Shown: positions 9,805 to 18,680 of the stretch, in pieces | Numbering within the stretch: position 1 is the stretch's first letter | Layout of the letters: each line of letters starts with the position of its first letter | NCBI GenBank assembly: GCA_036984305.1 | Contig: BQWY01000001.1 | Coordinates: 1,757,501 to 1,821,500 of the forward strand | Length of the DNA stretch: 64,000 nt | Direction: 5' to 3' | Origin: Nitrospira sp. | GTDB lineage: Bacteria > Nitrospirota > Nitrospiria > Nitrospirales > Nitrospiraceae | Translations under genes and position numbers: made by a program | The notes under the pieces: model-generated | What the model was told of the DNA's origin: nothing | Seen by the model: only the letters and a program-made list of their open reading frames with translations | Database searches by the model: none

Positions 9805-10548
9805 GTGAACGGTACGCAGGGACGGATACGCGCCGTATTTTTTGACGCTGCGGGGACGCTGTTTTCCGTGGCACGACCCGTGGCCGAAATCTATCTCGAG
9901 TTGGCGACGAGCCACGGCTTTCGACCAAAGCCCGATGCAGTTGTTGCCCTCAAGGCCGCGTTTCAGCGAGCCATGCAGGATGCGCCGCCGCCGGTGTTTC
10001 TCGTGGACGATCCTTCGGAGATCAAGCGCTGCGAGCGGCTGTGGTGGTTCGACGTCGTGCACAACGTGTTCTATCGCGTTGGGATGTTCGATCGATTCGA
10101 CGACTTCTTCGAGGAAGTCTTTCACCGCTTCGACGGTCCTGAGTTCTGGCGTCTGTACCCCGAGACGGTGGCCTTGTTGGATCTCCTCCGGACACGTGGG
10201 CTCGAACTCGGCATCGTCTCGAATTTCGATTCACGCTTGTTCAATGTCCTGCGCGGGCTTTCCTTAGCCGAGCGCTTCGATACGGTAACCATTTCAAGCC
10301 TGGCTCGGGCGGCCAAGCCGGCACCGGGCATTTTTCGATGGGCTCTAGAGCAGCATGCGCTTGATCCCGAGGAAGCCCTGCATGTGGGCGACAGTCTGCG
10401 TGAGGACGCGGAGGGGGCACACAAGGCCGGACTGACGGGTGTCTGGCTCGATCGTGGAGGCCACGCGATGGAGCGGCATGACGGGACGGCCGTCGTTCGC
10501 ATCACTTCGTTGAACGAACTGCCCGCGGTGCTGGACCGCATGGGGTGA
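9805..10548 (+). CDS. HAD-superfamily hydrolase (REG-2/HDHD3-like)
   Basis: 247 residues, GTG start preceded by GGGAGGAG. Motif I is FFDAAGTLF with nucleophile Asp14. The usual second Asp of DxD is Ala16, as in the REG-2/HDHD3-like branch and some dehalogenase-like enzymes. A helical cap domain occupies about 20-100, motif II is IVSNFDSR, the motif III lysine lies in AAKPAPGIF and motif IV is HVGDSLREDAEGA. It should be a soluble phosphohydrolase-fold protein of unknown substrate. It converges on the sirtuin gene with a 12-bp gap. Confidence 0.85.
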   Translation: MNGTQGRIRAVFFDAAGTLFSVARPVAEIYLELATSHGFRPKPDAVVALKAAFQRAMQDAPPPVFLVDDPSEIKRCERLWWFDVVHNVFYRVGMFDRFDDFFEEVFHRFDGPEFWRLYPETVALLDLLRTRGLELGIVSNFDSRLFNVLRGLSLAERFDTVTISSLARAAKPAPGIFRWALEQHALDPEEALHVGDSLREDAEGAHKAGLTGVWLDRGGHAMERHDGTAVVRITSLNELPAVLDRMG

Positions 10549-10559
10549 CGGCTCGGAGA

Positions 10560-11282
10560 CTATTCAATCAAGAGCGGGACGAGATCCTTCGCCCGTCCCT
10601 GAAGCGCGATATCCACCACGCCCGAATTAGGCGTGGCGTCGAGATTGATTTCGATGACGAACGCACCGGCTTGTTGGGCGAGAGCGGCAAACGAAGCGGC
10701 CGGGTAGACCAGCCCGGACGTTCCGACGATGAGCAACACCTCGCACGTTTCGATGGCTTGCTGACTGCGCGCGACGTCTTCGGGAGCGAGCGATTCGCCG
10801 AACCAGACGATGTGCGGTCGCAGGAGGCCGCCACAGCCGCTGCACGAGGGAGGGATGACGATCGGGACGTCCCTGTTGTCGGCTATGTAACGGCAGGAGG
10901 TGCAGCGGACCTTCCAGATGTTACCGTGTATTTCGGAGAGCCGGGACGAACCGGCGGCACGGTGCAGGCCATCGACATTTTGCGTGACCAGCCAATAGTC
11001 CTCTGCACGTCGTTCGAGTTGGGCCAGCGCCAGATGGGCGTCGTTCGGCGACTTGGTCGCGATCAGCTCTCTCCGCCAGTTATACCATTCCCATACCAAG
11101 TGCGGGTCGCGTCGAAAGGCTTCGGGGGTGGCCAGATCCTCGGCGCGAAAATTCCTCCAAAGGCCGTCGGGACCGCGAAACGTCGGGACTCCGCTGTCGG
11201 CAGAGATCCCGGCACCGGTCAGGACCGCGATTCGCTGTGCGCGGCTTACACGTTGACGGGCATCGGAGAGAGAACTCGACAT
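10560..11282 (-). CDS. cobB: NAD-dependent protein deacylase, Sir2 family (CobB-like)
   Basis: Removes acyl groups from lysines using NAD+. From ATG 11282 it is 240 residues, the size of a bacterial class III sirtuin. GAGIS (23-27), QNVDGLH (101-107), catalytic His119 and four zinc cysteines (127, 130, 147, 150) are all visible. Tyr67 and Arg70 form the YxxR signature of SIRT5/CobB-type enzymes, which prefer succinyl or malonyl lysine. The start was chosen because sequence upstream to 11429 is unlike sirtuins and runs into the divergent panE-like gene. Confidence 0.92.
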   Translation of the reverse strand: MSSSLSDARQRVSRAQRIAVLTGAGISADSGVPTFRGPDGLWRNFRAEDLATPEAFRRDPHLVWEWYNWRRELIATKSPNDAHLALAQLERRAEDYWLVTQNVDGLHRAAGSSRLSEIHGNIWKVRCTSCRYIADNRDVPIVIPPSCSGCGGLLRPHIVWFGESLAPEDVARSQQAIETCEVLLIVGTSGLVYPAASFAALAQQAGAFVIEINLDATPNSGVVDIALQGRAKDLVPLLIE

Positions 11283-11359
11283 CGCGGCGCGATTATACGC
11301 CAATCTCGATCCTGCCGGCATGCTATAGTACGACGGATCGTCAACTGGCAGGAGGATCC

Positions 11360-12712
11360 ATGCAGCATGTAATGATGGTGGGAGCCGGATCCGTCGGGGG
11401 GTACTTCGGTGCCAGATTGGCGAGGACACATCCTAACGTGTCGTTTCTGCTTCGCTCGAGCACACTGGCGGCGGTGAAAACCGACGGACTGACCGTCCGC
11501 AGTGCGGCAGGTTCGTTCACCGTCCGTCCGGAAGCAGCGGACGATCCGCGCGCGTTGCCCGTGCCGGATCTCATCATCCTTTCGGTCAAGGCCTATGATC
11601 TCGATCGCGCGCTGGATCAACTGGAGCCCGTTCTGACCGACCGAACCACGATTCTCACGCTGCAAAACGGGGTGGATACCGAGGACCGAATCTTGGCACG
11701 CCTCGGTCGAGATTGCGTCGTCGGGGGGGTGGCGTTCATCTATTCGAAAATCGCCTCGCCGGGCGTGATCGATCATTACAAGAAGGGTGCCGTGGCGATC
11801 GGGGAGATGATGGGTCATGAGAGCGGGCGGGTCCTGCGTATTCAGGAGTTGTTCACGCAAGCGGGTATCCCCTGCCAGTTGACGAAGGACGTGCGACGCA
11901 GCAAGTGGGAAAAAATGTGCTGGAACTGCGTCTTCAATCCGCTCACGGTCGTCATCGACGACAAGGTCGCCAAAGCCTTGGATCACCCGGAGTTGGCCCA
12001 CGTCATCCAAGGGCTCGTCGAGGAGGTCATGGCCGTCGCCGCGGCACAAAAGGTTCCCCTTCCCTCGGACATGGCCGAGCGAGTCGTGAAGTGGTCGCAA
12101 GAATTGCGCGATATCCATACCTCCATGTACGACGACTGGAAAGCCGGACGCCCCACCGAAATCGATTACCTGAACGGGTATGTTGTGCAAAAGGGACGTG
12201 AGCACGGGATCACCACGCCGCTCAACGAGGCATTTACGGCCTTGATCAAGGTGATTACAGTGAGGGAACGTGTGGGGCCGGGGATCATTCGCATCGATGG
12301 CGCCGTGGTTCAGCCGTTGTCGTTGGATCGTCAGTCAATCGCGCAGTTGCCATCTGAGTATCACGTGCCGGACGTGAGCGCGGTGATGCCCGGGATGAGC
12401 GGGAGGGCGATTCGGGTGAGCGGCTTACTCGAGGTGCCGGCTCTCGCGATTCAAGCCGACCACGTGACCTTTCATTCCGCCGACGGCCAGTATGCAGCCA
12501 CGCTCACGCTCAAGCAGGCGCGCGACTATGGGTTACTGGTGTACGAGGTGGAAGGACAGCCGCTTCCGGATGCTCGAGGCGGGCCGTTTCGGTTGATTAC
12601 GCCCGGTCTCGGCGACCTTTGCGCCAACGTCAAGGCCGTCGGACGTGTGGAGGTACGCGAGGGGAGCGGAAAAGATACCCGTCCTCCAGAGGACGCCCGG
12701 ACACATTGTTAA
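11360..12712 (+). CDS. ketopantoate reductase-like protein with C-terminal molybdopterin-domain-like extension
   Basis: 450 residues from ATG 11360, which has GGAGGA 5 bases upstream. Residues 1-305 are an ApbA/PanE dehydrogenase: Rossmann loop GAGSVGG (8-14), LQNGVD, KWEKMCWNCVFNPL and the EIDYLNGYV helix. PanE reduces 2-dehydropantoate to pantoate with NADPH. Residues 315-440 resemble the core of the sulfite-oxidase-type molybdopterin domain: PLSLDRQSIAQLP, SADGQYAATLTL and GGPFRLITPG followed by ANVKAVGRVEV. The extension is shorter than a full domain and lacks an obvious cofactor Cys. Fusion role is unknown. Confidence 0.85.
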   Translation: MQHVMMVGAGSVGGYFGARLARTHPNVSFLLRSSTLAAVKTDGLTVRSAAGSFTVRPEAADDPRALPVPDLIILSVKAYDLDRALDQLEPVLTDRTTILTLQNGVDTEDRILARLGRDCVVGGVAFIYSKIASPGVIDHYKKGAVAIGEMMGHESGRVLRIQELFTQAGIPCQLTKDVRRSKWEKMCWNCVFNPLTVVIDDKVAKALDHPELAHVIQGLVEEVMAVAAAQKVPLPSDMAERVVKWSQELRDIHTSMYDDWKAGRPTEIDYLNGYVVQKGREHGITTPLNEAFTALIKVITVRERVGPGIIRIDGAVVQPLSLDRQSIAQLPSEYHVPDVSAVMPGMSGRAIRVSGLLEVPALAIQADHVTFHSADGQYAATLTLKQARDYGLLVYEVEGQPLPDARGGPFRLITPGLGDLCANVKAVGRVEVREGSGKDTRPPEDARTHC

Positions 12713-12795
12713 CTCCTCATGTTCCGAGGAAGCCTCGAATCGATGGATGATTGTCTTGTCCAATCCCTACATCCTCGCCTTCTGACTGGAACTCC

Positions 12796-14520
12796 GTGAG
12801 CCCCCTGCTACGCGTTCTTCTCTACCTCCGTCCGTACAGGTGGCTTGCCGTGGCAACCATTTGCTGCGCGGGTGCGGCGACGGCCATGGAGTTGGTGCCC
12901 CCCTGGTTCATCAAGGTGGTCATCGATGACGTCATACAAGCTCAACAGCCCAACCTCTTACCGTGGGTGCTGGCCGGGCTGGTGGCGGCCTATGCGCTCA
13001 AAAACCTCTTTGCCTCCGTCCGGATTCGCCTGAACAATCGATTGGAGCAGCAGGTCGTGCACGATCTGCGAACGCAGGTGTTCGCGGCGCTGCAGAAGCT
13101 CTCGCTCCGCTATTTTGAGGACCGATCGACCGGAGAAATCATGTCGCGTGTCACGAGCGACACCGAGCATGTGGAACGGATTTTTATCGACGGGTTGGAG
13201 GGAGTTCTGACGGCCTCCCTCACGTTGTTGGGCATCATGGGGATGATGGTGGTCCTCAATTGGCGGCTGGCCTTGCTGGCTGTGATTCCGATCCCCGTGC
13301 TCGTCTATTCCGCCGGCTACTTCACGCGGCGCGTGCATGGCTATTATCAGCACGTGCGTAAAGGGTTGGCGGACTTGAGCGCCTATCTGCAGGACGCCCT
13401 CTCCGGCATTCGAGAGTCGATGGGGTTCAATCGTCAGGCTTACGAGCAAGACCGTTTCGACCGGCTCAGCCTGAATTACAGTCGCAGCAACCTCAACGCC
13501 ATGTACCTGTGGTCCGTCTATTCCCCGAGCATGATCTTTGCGGGAAGCATGGGAACGGTGCTGATCTTGTGGTACGGCTCGAGCGAAGTCTTGGCGGGGC
13601 GTCTGACCTTAGGCGAGTTGGTCCTCTTCCTGAGCTATCTGGCGCTGTTTTACCTACCGATCAATCAAATTCACTCCGTGAACCACATGCTGCAGCATGC
13701 ACTGGCGGCCAGCGAGCGGGTGTTCGAGATTTTGGACGCGATCCCGGACGTCGAGGATCGGCCTGGGGTGCGTGCCCCCGCCTCCCGGCTGTGCGGTGAC
13801 GTGGAATTCGCAGGCGTGTATTTTCACTACCGCTCCGATGTGCCGACGCTCCGTGACGTGGCCCTGACGGTGAACGCAGGGGAACGGGTGGCGCTGGTGG
13901 GGCCGAGCGGAGCCGGCAAAAGCACGCTCATGAAGCTGCTGATGCGGTTCTACGACGTCAGGAGCGGGGCCATCACCATCGATGGCTACGATCTGCGCGA
14001 TCTGCCTCTGGCCTTCCTGCGCAGTCAAATCGGGTTGGTCCAGCAGGAGCCGTTTCTCTTCAACGGCACGGTCGGCGACAATATCGCCTATGGCGACCTT
14101 TCGGCGGATCAGTCACGGATCGAAAGTGTCGCGCGGACCGCACGGGCGCACGACTTCATTCGTGCGCTTCCGGAAGGCTACCAAACCTGGATCGGCGAGC
14201 GGGGAGTGAAATTGTCGGTGGGACAAAAACAGCGCGTCTCGATAGCCCGCGTCCTGCTCAAGGATCCGCCCATCGTCATCTTCGACGAAGCGACGTCCAA
14301 TATCGATACCGAGACGGAGGTTCAGATTCGCGAAGCCTTAGGGGAACTGACGAAGGGACGAACGACGTTCATCATCGCGCATCGACTGTCCACCCTACAC
14401 GACGTCGATCGCATTGTGGTCGTGGATCACGGTCAGGTGGTGGAGCAGGGCACGCACGAGGTTCTGATGAACCTGCGAGGTCTGTATGCGGGATTGTACG
14501 ACGCGCAGTTTTCTCGTTAG
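12796..14520 (+). CDS. ABC exporter, fused membrane and ATPase domains (MsbA-like)
   Basis: 574 residues from the GTG at 12796; a TTG at 12751 would add 15 residues. The first 300 residues contain six membrane helices of the type I exporter fold. The ATPase domain has Walker A GPSGAGKST (about 369-377), Q-loop VQQEPFLF, signature LSVGQKQR (about 473), Walker B IVIFDEATS and switch His in IIAHRLS. A homodimeric half-transporter for lipid A, lipids, peptides or drugs is likely; sequence does not decide the substrate. It converges on the MATE gene. Confidence 0.9.
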   Translation: MSPLLRVLLYLRPYRWLAVATICCAGAATAMELVPPWFIKVVIDDVIQAQQPNLLPWVLAGLVAAYALKNLFASVRIRLNNRLEQQVVHDLRTQVFAALQKLSLRYFEDRSTGEIMSRVTSDTEHVERIFIDGLEGVLTASLTLLGIMGMMVVLNWRLALLAVIPIPVLVYSAGYFTRRVHGYYQHVRKGLADLSAYLQDALSGIRESMGFNRQAYEQDRFDRLSLNYSRSNLNAMYLWSVYSPSMIFAGSMGTVLILWYGSSEVLAGRLTLGELVLFLSYLALFYLPINQIHSVNHMLQHALAASERVFEILDAIPDVEDRPGVRAPASRLCGDVEFAGVYFHYRSDVPTLRDVALTVNAGERVALVGPSGAGKSTLMKLLMRFYDVRSGAITIDGYDLRDLPLAFLRSQIGLVQQEPFLFNGTVGDNIAYGDLSADQSRIESVARTARAHDFIRALPEGYQTWIGERGVKLSVGQKQRVSIARVLLKDPPIVIFDEATSNIDTETEVQIREALGELTKGRTTFIIAHRLSTLHDVDRIVVVDHGQVVEQGTHEVLMNLRGLYAGLYDAQFSR

Positions 14521-14547
14521 TCACGCCCCCCAACTCGTTGGGGCGTA

Positions 14548-15881
14548 TTACGATGGGGAGGAGGGGAGGACGCGTATCTCCCGCCAACGCTCGGACCGAT
14601 AGCGCCAGAGCACGAGCAGCATCCGAACCGTCCAATCCGCCACCAGACCCCACCAGACGGCGAGCACCGTCTCCGGAAAGAGCTGCACCGCGACATAGGC
14701 GGCGGGAAGTCGCACTCCCCACATGCCGACAAAGGTCGTGCCCATGATAAATCGGGTGTCCCCCGCTCCGCGTAGGGATCCGCAGATGACCATCGTCAGC
14801 GCGAGCGGAATCTGAATCAGGGCGACGATCTTGAGAAACGACGTGCCGAGCGACAGAACGAGAGGATCGTTCGTGAAGGCGCGGAGCAGGCCGTAGGGAA
14901 AAAAGAAAAACACCAGGCCCATGGTCGCCATCATCAGGGCGGCTTGCCGGTTGGCTTCCCAATTTTCCATCTTCGCGCGCTGGTATTTCCCGGCGCCAAT
15001 ACTCTGGCCCACCATGGCGGCCGCGGCGACTGCGAATCCATAGCCTGGCAGAAACGACAGCGCCTCAATCGAGAGCCCCACTTGGTGAGCGGCGTAGGCC
15101 ACCGTGCCGTACCCAATGACCAGTTTCGTATAGAGCAGAATGCCGGCCTGCTGAACGACACGTTCGCCAGAGGCCGGTGCGCCGATCTGCCAGGCTGACC
15201 GCAGCAAGTCCCAGCGAACGTGCGCTGGTCTGCGCAGCAGGCTGCGGCAACGCCACAGGAGAAAGGTGACCCCAACGCTCTCGGCGAGGCCGGCCCCGAC
15301 TGCGGCCCCGCGAATTCCCATCATCGGCCAATAACGGCTCCCATAGATGAGGCTGATGGCCAGGCTGAAGTAGAGCAGATTGACCATGAGGAGGCAGAGC
15401 GCGGGCGTCCTCGTGTCACCGGTGCCCTGAAGAATCGCGGAGAGAATATAGATCGTCACCGTTACGGGGAGAATAAGGAACATCAACGTGGCATACGGAG
15501 TTGCCAATGCGATCACGGCCTCGTCCGCCCCAAGCAACTGCATGAGGCCGGGTGCCCACCACCAGCCGGCTACCGCGAGCAGAGCGGACATGATCAGCCC
15601 ACACAACACTGTGAGGCCGCGAACTTGGCTTCCTGCGTTCGTCGAGCGCCAACGAGTTGGGCGATCACGACCGTACCACTGACCGAAAATCCACCCAAGA
15701 GGGTGGTCGCGATAAAAATCAGCAGTTGACTCAGTCCGACCGCGGCAATGGCTTCGGGCCCGAGGCCGCCGACCAGGAACACGCTGAGGATGCCTTCCGC
15801 TCGTTGCAGCAGGCTGCTGGCGGTCACCGGAAGGGCCAGCGATAACACCGACCAGCGAATATGGCGGGTACGTGCAATCAT
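14548..15881 (-). pseudogene. MATE-family efflux transporter, frameshifted
   Basis: MATE proteins exchange Na+ or H+ for cationic drugs. The reading frame starts at ATG 15881 (MIARTRHIRWSVLSLALPVT) and runs to a TGA near 15597. The rest of the protein (from GLIMSALLAVAG to the stop at 14548) continues in another frame. The switch falls in 15595-15640, near the run TGTTGTGTGGGCTGATC, and corresponds to one missing base. All twelve helices appear to be present across the two frames, for example around IGAGKYQRAK in the second half. It is a recent pseudogene, a phase-variable site or a sequencing error. Confidence 0.8.
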
Positions 15882-15982
15882 GGACGAGACGGCTGGACAA
15901 GTCGTGCACCCCTTTTGTAGCTTGGTGCAGGACGCACGTAAAGTCTGCATTCGTTTCGCGTCCGTGCCGGTGGGATCCCAAT

Positions 15983-17467
15983 ATGCAACGGCTTTCGAAG
16001 TCCCGCTATCTTTCGGGTCTCCAATGCGACAAACGGGTGTACTTGGAGACGCACGCCCCTTTCTTGGCAACCCCTCCCGATGAGGAGACCCGCGCCATTC
16101 TGGATTCGGGCACGGACATCGGCGTCTTGGCGCGAGCACGTTTCCCAGGCGGCGTGCTCGTTGACGCTGGGCATCGACAGACTCAACAGGCGTTGGAGTG
16201 GACGACGCGACTCTTGGCCGACGACCGCATCCCGGCGATTTTCGAAGCGGCGGTTGTCGCACACGGCATTTTGATTCGCACCGACATCCTAGAGCGTATC
16301 GTGGGTGAGGCCGGCACGACGGTCGGCTGGCGCGTCATCGAAGTCAAGTCGTCGACTCGAAAAAAGGACATTCATCTCGACGATCTGGCGCTCCAAATGC
16401 ATGTCCTGCAGGGTGCCGGTCTCTCAGTTCTGCAGGCCAGCATAATGCACGTGAATACACAATACGTGTTTGCCGGGGAACCGCTGGACCTGGATCAATT
16501 GTTTACGATTCGAGACGTCTCCGAAGAAGTTGCCGCACGCCTCGTGATGCTTCCCGCGCGCGTTCAACGGATGGTGACCCTGCTCGACCAGCCGGCTCCA
16601 CCCTTGATTGAGCCGGGGCAGCATTGCCATAGCCCTTACGCGTGTCCGTACTGGGTGCAATGCACGAAGGAGAAGTCGTCGCGATGGCTCCATCATTTGC
16701 CAGGCAACCTCCGCAACCTGCAAGAGTTATTCGAGCAGGGCATCGACAGCATCGACGCGCTCCCGCCCGGGATCCGACTGACCCCTCTCCAGGAGCGAGT
16801 ACGGGCTAATGTGGAATGGCGCAGCTCGGAACTGGTGAGGGTCCTGCGGAAGGTGCGCTATCCCGTCCATCATCTGGATTTCGAAACGATCATGCCGGCC
16901 GTCCCCCGATTTCCCGGGACGTGTCCTTACCAAACTGTGCCGGTGCAGTGGTCCAATCATATCGAATCGGAAACCGGTGAGATCATCCATCATGAGTATC
17001 TGTCGTCCGGAATCGAGGATCCACGCGAGGAATTGGTGGAGCGACTACTGGAATCACTTGGTGAAGCCGGAACAATCTGCGTGTATTCTACTTTTGAGCA
17101 TGCCGTGCTCGACGCGCTCGCCGAACGGTACCCCCGAAGGAAGACGGCCATCGGCGCGGTCCAAAAACGGCTCTGGGATTTCTGCGAGGTCTTACAGACG
17201 CATTACTACCATCCGGATTTCAACGGGTCCTATTCGCTCAAAGCGGTCTTGCCGGCCATCCTTCCGTCGCTCTCCTATGCCGACCTGGCGATACGCAATG
17301 GAGCGACTGCAGCCAGGGAATACCTGCGTATGGCGTTCGAGATGCAGGACTGGGTTGAACGGGACCGCATCGCCGCTGCACTGCGCGCATACTGTGCGCG
17401 TGATACCCTGGCGATGTTGGAGCTGCGGAGGGCACTCCTACACAGAATAGAATCCCCGCTCGCATAA
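15983..17467 (+). CDS. DUF2779 protein with Cas4-like PD-(D/E)xK nuclease domain
   Basis: 494 residues from ATG 15983. The N-terminal half looks like a RecB/Cas4-type nuclease: Cys15 in LQCDKRVYL, Asp101 in IRTDIL, Glu120 and Lys122 in VIEVKSS, Gln138, and the cysteine cluster CHSPYACPYWVQC (about 214-226). Together with Cys15 that could hold a 4Fe-4S cluster. The second half begins HHLDFETI (about 295) and matches DUF2779, which resembles a DEDD exonuclease fold. A two-nuclease DNA processing protein is inferred. No Cas genes or CRISPR arrays are nearby. Confidence 0.8.
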   Translation: MQRLSKSRYLSGLQCDKRVYLETHAPFLATPPDEETRAILDSGTDIGVLARARFPGGVLVDAGHRQTQQALEWTTRLLADDRIPAIFEAAVVAHGILIRTDILERIVGEAGTTVGWRVIEVKSSTRKKDIHLDDLALQMHVLQGAGLSVLQASIMHVNTQYVFAGEPLDLDQLFTIRDVSEEVAARLVMLPARVQRMVTLLDQPAPPLIEPGQHCHSPYACPYWVQCTKEKSSRWLHHLPGNLRNLQELFEQGIDSIDALPPGIRLTPLQERVRANVEWRSSELVRVLRKVRYPVHHLDFETIMPAVPRFPGTCPYQTVPVQWSNHIESETGEIIHHEYLSSGIEDPREELVERLLESLGEAGTICVYSTFEHAVLDALAERYPRRKTAIGAVQKRLWDFCEVLQTHYYHPDFNGSYSLKAVLPAILPSLSYADLAIRNGATAAREYLRMAFEMQDWVERDRIAAALRAYCARDTLAMLELRRALLHRIESPLA

Positions 17468-17598
17468 CCCGCCGAACCGTTGTCCTGTGTGCAGTGTGCG
17501 GCTTGAAGGATCCGATTCCCCGTGCGGCGGCTCAGTGGGTAATGATCTGAACGAAGGGACACTGACGACGACAACAGTCCATGTGAAAGGAGACATCG

Positions 17599-18090
17599 AT
17601 GCACGTCATACCCTCGCGTCTCGTTCTTGTGCTCTCAATCATGGCTGCCGGACCCGTTTGGGCCGTTCCTCCAGCGGGGTACGGGCAAGCAGGCGGTGAA
17701 TATGACATTTCCATTCCAAGAGTTCCTGGTGATCAACTCGCCGAAGCCAAGGCGCTCCGTTCCCCGTTTGAGCCCACGCCGGAGATTCTGGCCGAGGGCA
17801 AGGCCATCTTCCTCGGACGTGGAACCTGCTTTCAATGCCACGGTTCCGAGGGCAAGGGCGATGGTGGCGCGGCAAAGATCCTCCCGATCAAGCCGAGGGA
17901 TTTCACCAATCCCAAGTTCAGGAAATTGCGCACTCCTGGGGAGATGATGTGGGTGCTCAAGAACGGCAGCCTTGGACAATCAGGAAAAGTCCCGGGGACG
18001 GGGATGCTGCCTATTGTCGGACAGTTCTTGAGTGAAGAGGATGGTTGGAAGGTCTTGCTGTACGAGCGAAGCCTAGGGGAGACCAAGTGA
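17599..18090 (+). CDS. periplasmic monohaem c-type cytochrome
   Basis: 163 residues with a Sec signal peptide of about 22 residues ending near VWAVPPAG. The ribosome site GAAAGGAG is 7 bases before the ATG. The haem-binding motif CFQCH is at residues 77-81, and a C-terminal Met in PGTGMLPIV is a likely sixth ligand. The fold is cytochrome c class I. It would carry electrons in the periplasm; no oxidase or dehydrogenase partner is adjacent. It converges on the SpoIIAA-like pseudogene. Confidence 0.88.
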   Translation: MHVIPSRLVLVLSIMAAGPVWAVPPAGYGQAGGEYDISIPRVPGDQLAEAKALRSPFEPTPEILAEGKAIFLGRGTCFQCHGSEGKGDGGAAKILPIKPRDFTNPKFRKLRTPGEMMWVLKNGSLGQSGKVPGTGMLPIVGQFLSEEDGWKVLLYERSLGETK

Positions 18091-18146
18091 GCGGGTCCTA
18101 AATTCCTGGTGAGGCGAACGAGCGAAACCTGCCGGCCTCGCGTCTC

Positions 18147-18509
18147 TCACTGGCGTAGCCACGCCATGGCGGCGTCCCGTTCGGATGCGTTGAAGTGGCG
18201 AAACTCGGCTTTGACGAAGTGCTTGGCAATCTGCGGGGCGATCGACAGGACCGCACTGTCCGAGACCGCCGCGATTTTTCCGATCGATCAATGATGGTCG
18301 CGGACGAATCGCAGGTGTGACAGCAGAGCCCCGAAGCTATCCCACCCGGGGAACGACGGCGCTTCGATCAACACGCCCCTGAGGCGTCCCGCTTGTTCGA
18401 TGTAGGGGTCAACAACTGTCGCCACCGCTTCGAAGTCTCCGGCTTGGATCGGTCCCTGCGGTCGAACGAGCAAGATGCCTTCTTTTCGTAGAAGTTCGTA
18501 AGCAAGCAT
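18147..18509 (-). pseudogene. SpoIIAA-like/STAS-type small protein with in-frame TGA
   Basis: ATG 18509 has AAGGAG 7 bases upstream. The first 73 codons (LLRKEGILLVRPQGPI ... GWDSFGALLSHLRFV) match the N-terminal half of SpoIIAA-like proteins. A TGA at 18290-18288 interrupts the frame after RDHH. Without any frame change, the next 46 codons encode the expected second half (SIGKIAAVSDSAVLSIA ... HFVKAEFRHF ... AMAWLRQ) and end in TGA at 18147. A single C-to-T change of CGA (Arg) would explain it. No selenocysteine element was recognised. Confidence 0.8.
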
Positions 18510-18680
18510 GTGTCGTCTCCTTGCGATACCGTGGGGCTCTTAGGCGTTTGCTTCGGAATCATCACGAGAATCCTATATGGACCTGGGGATCGCTTGCAAC
18601 CGTTGCAACGGTGATCACAGCCGCTTGACGGCATGTGACTACGAACTAGGGGGCAGGGAAGTTCTTGCTATTCAGAATCC

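Noticed and set aside
15983-17467. Cas4 of a CRISPR system
   Set aside because: No cas1, cas2 or repeat array in the window; the DUF2779 fusion occurs outside CRISPR loci.
18288-18290. Selenocysteine UGA in the SpoIIAA-like gene
   Set aside because: No SECIS-like hairpin seen right after the TGA and the context residue is expected to be Arg or Gln, so a nonsense mutation is simpler.
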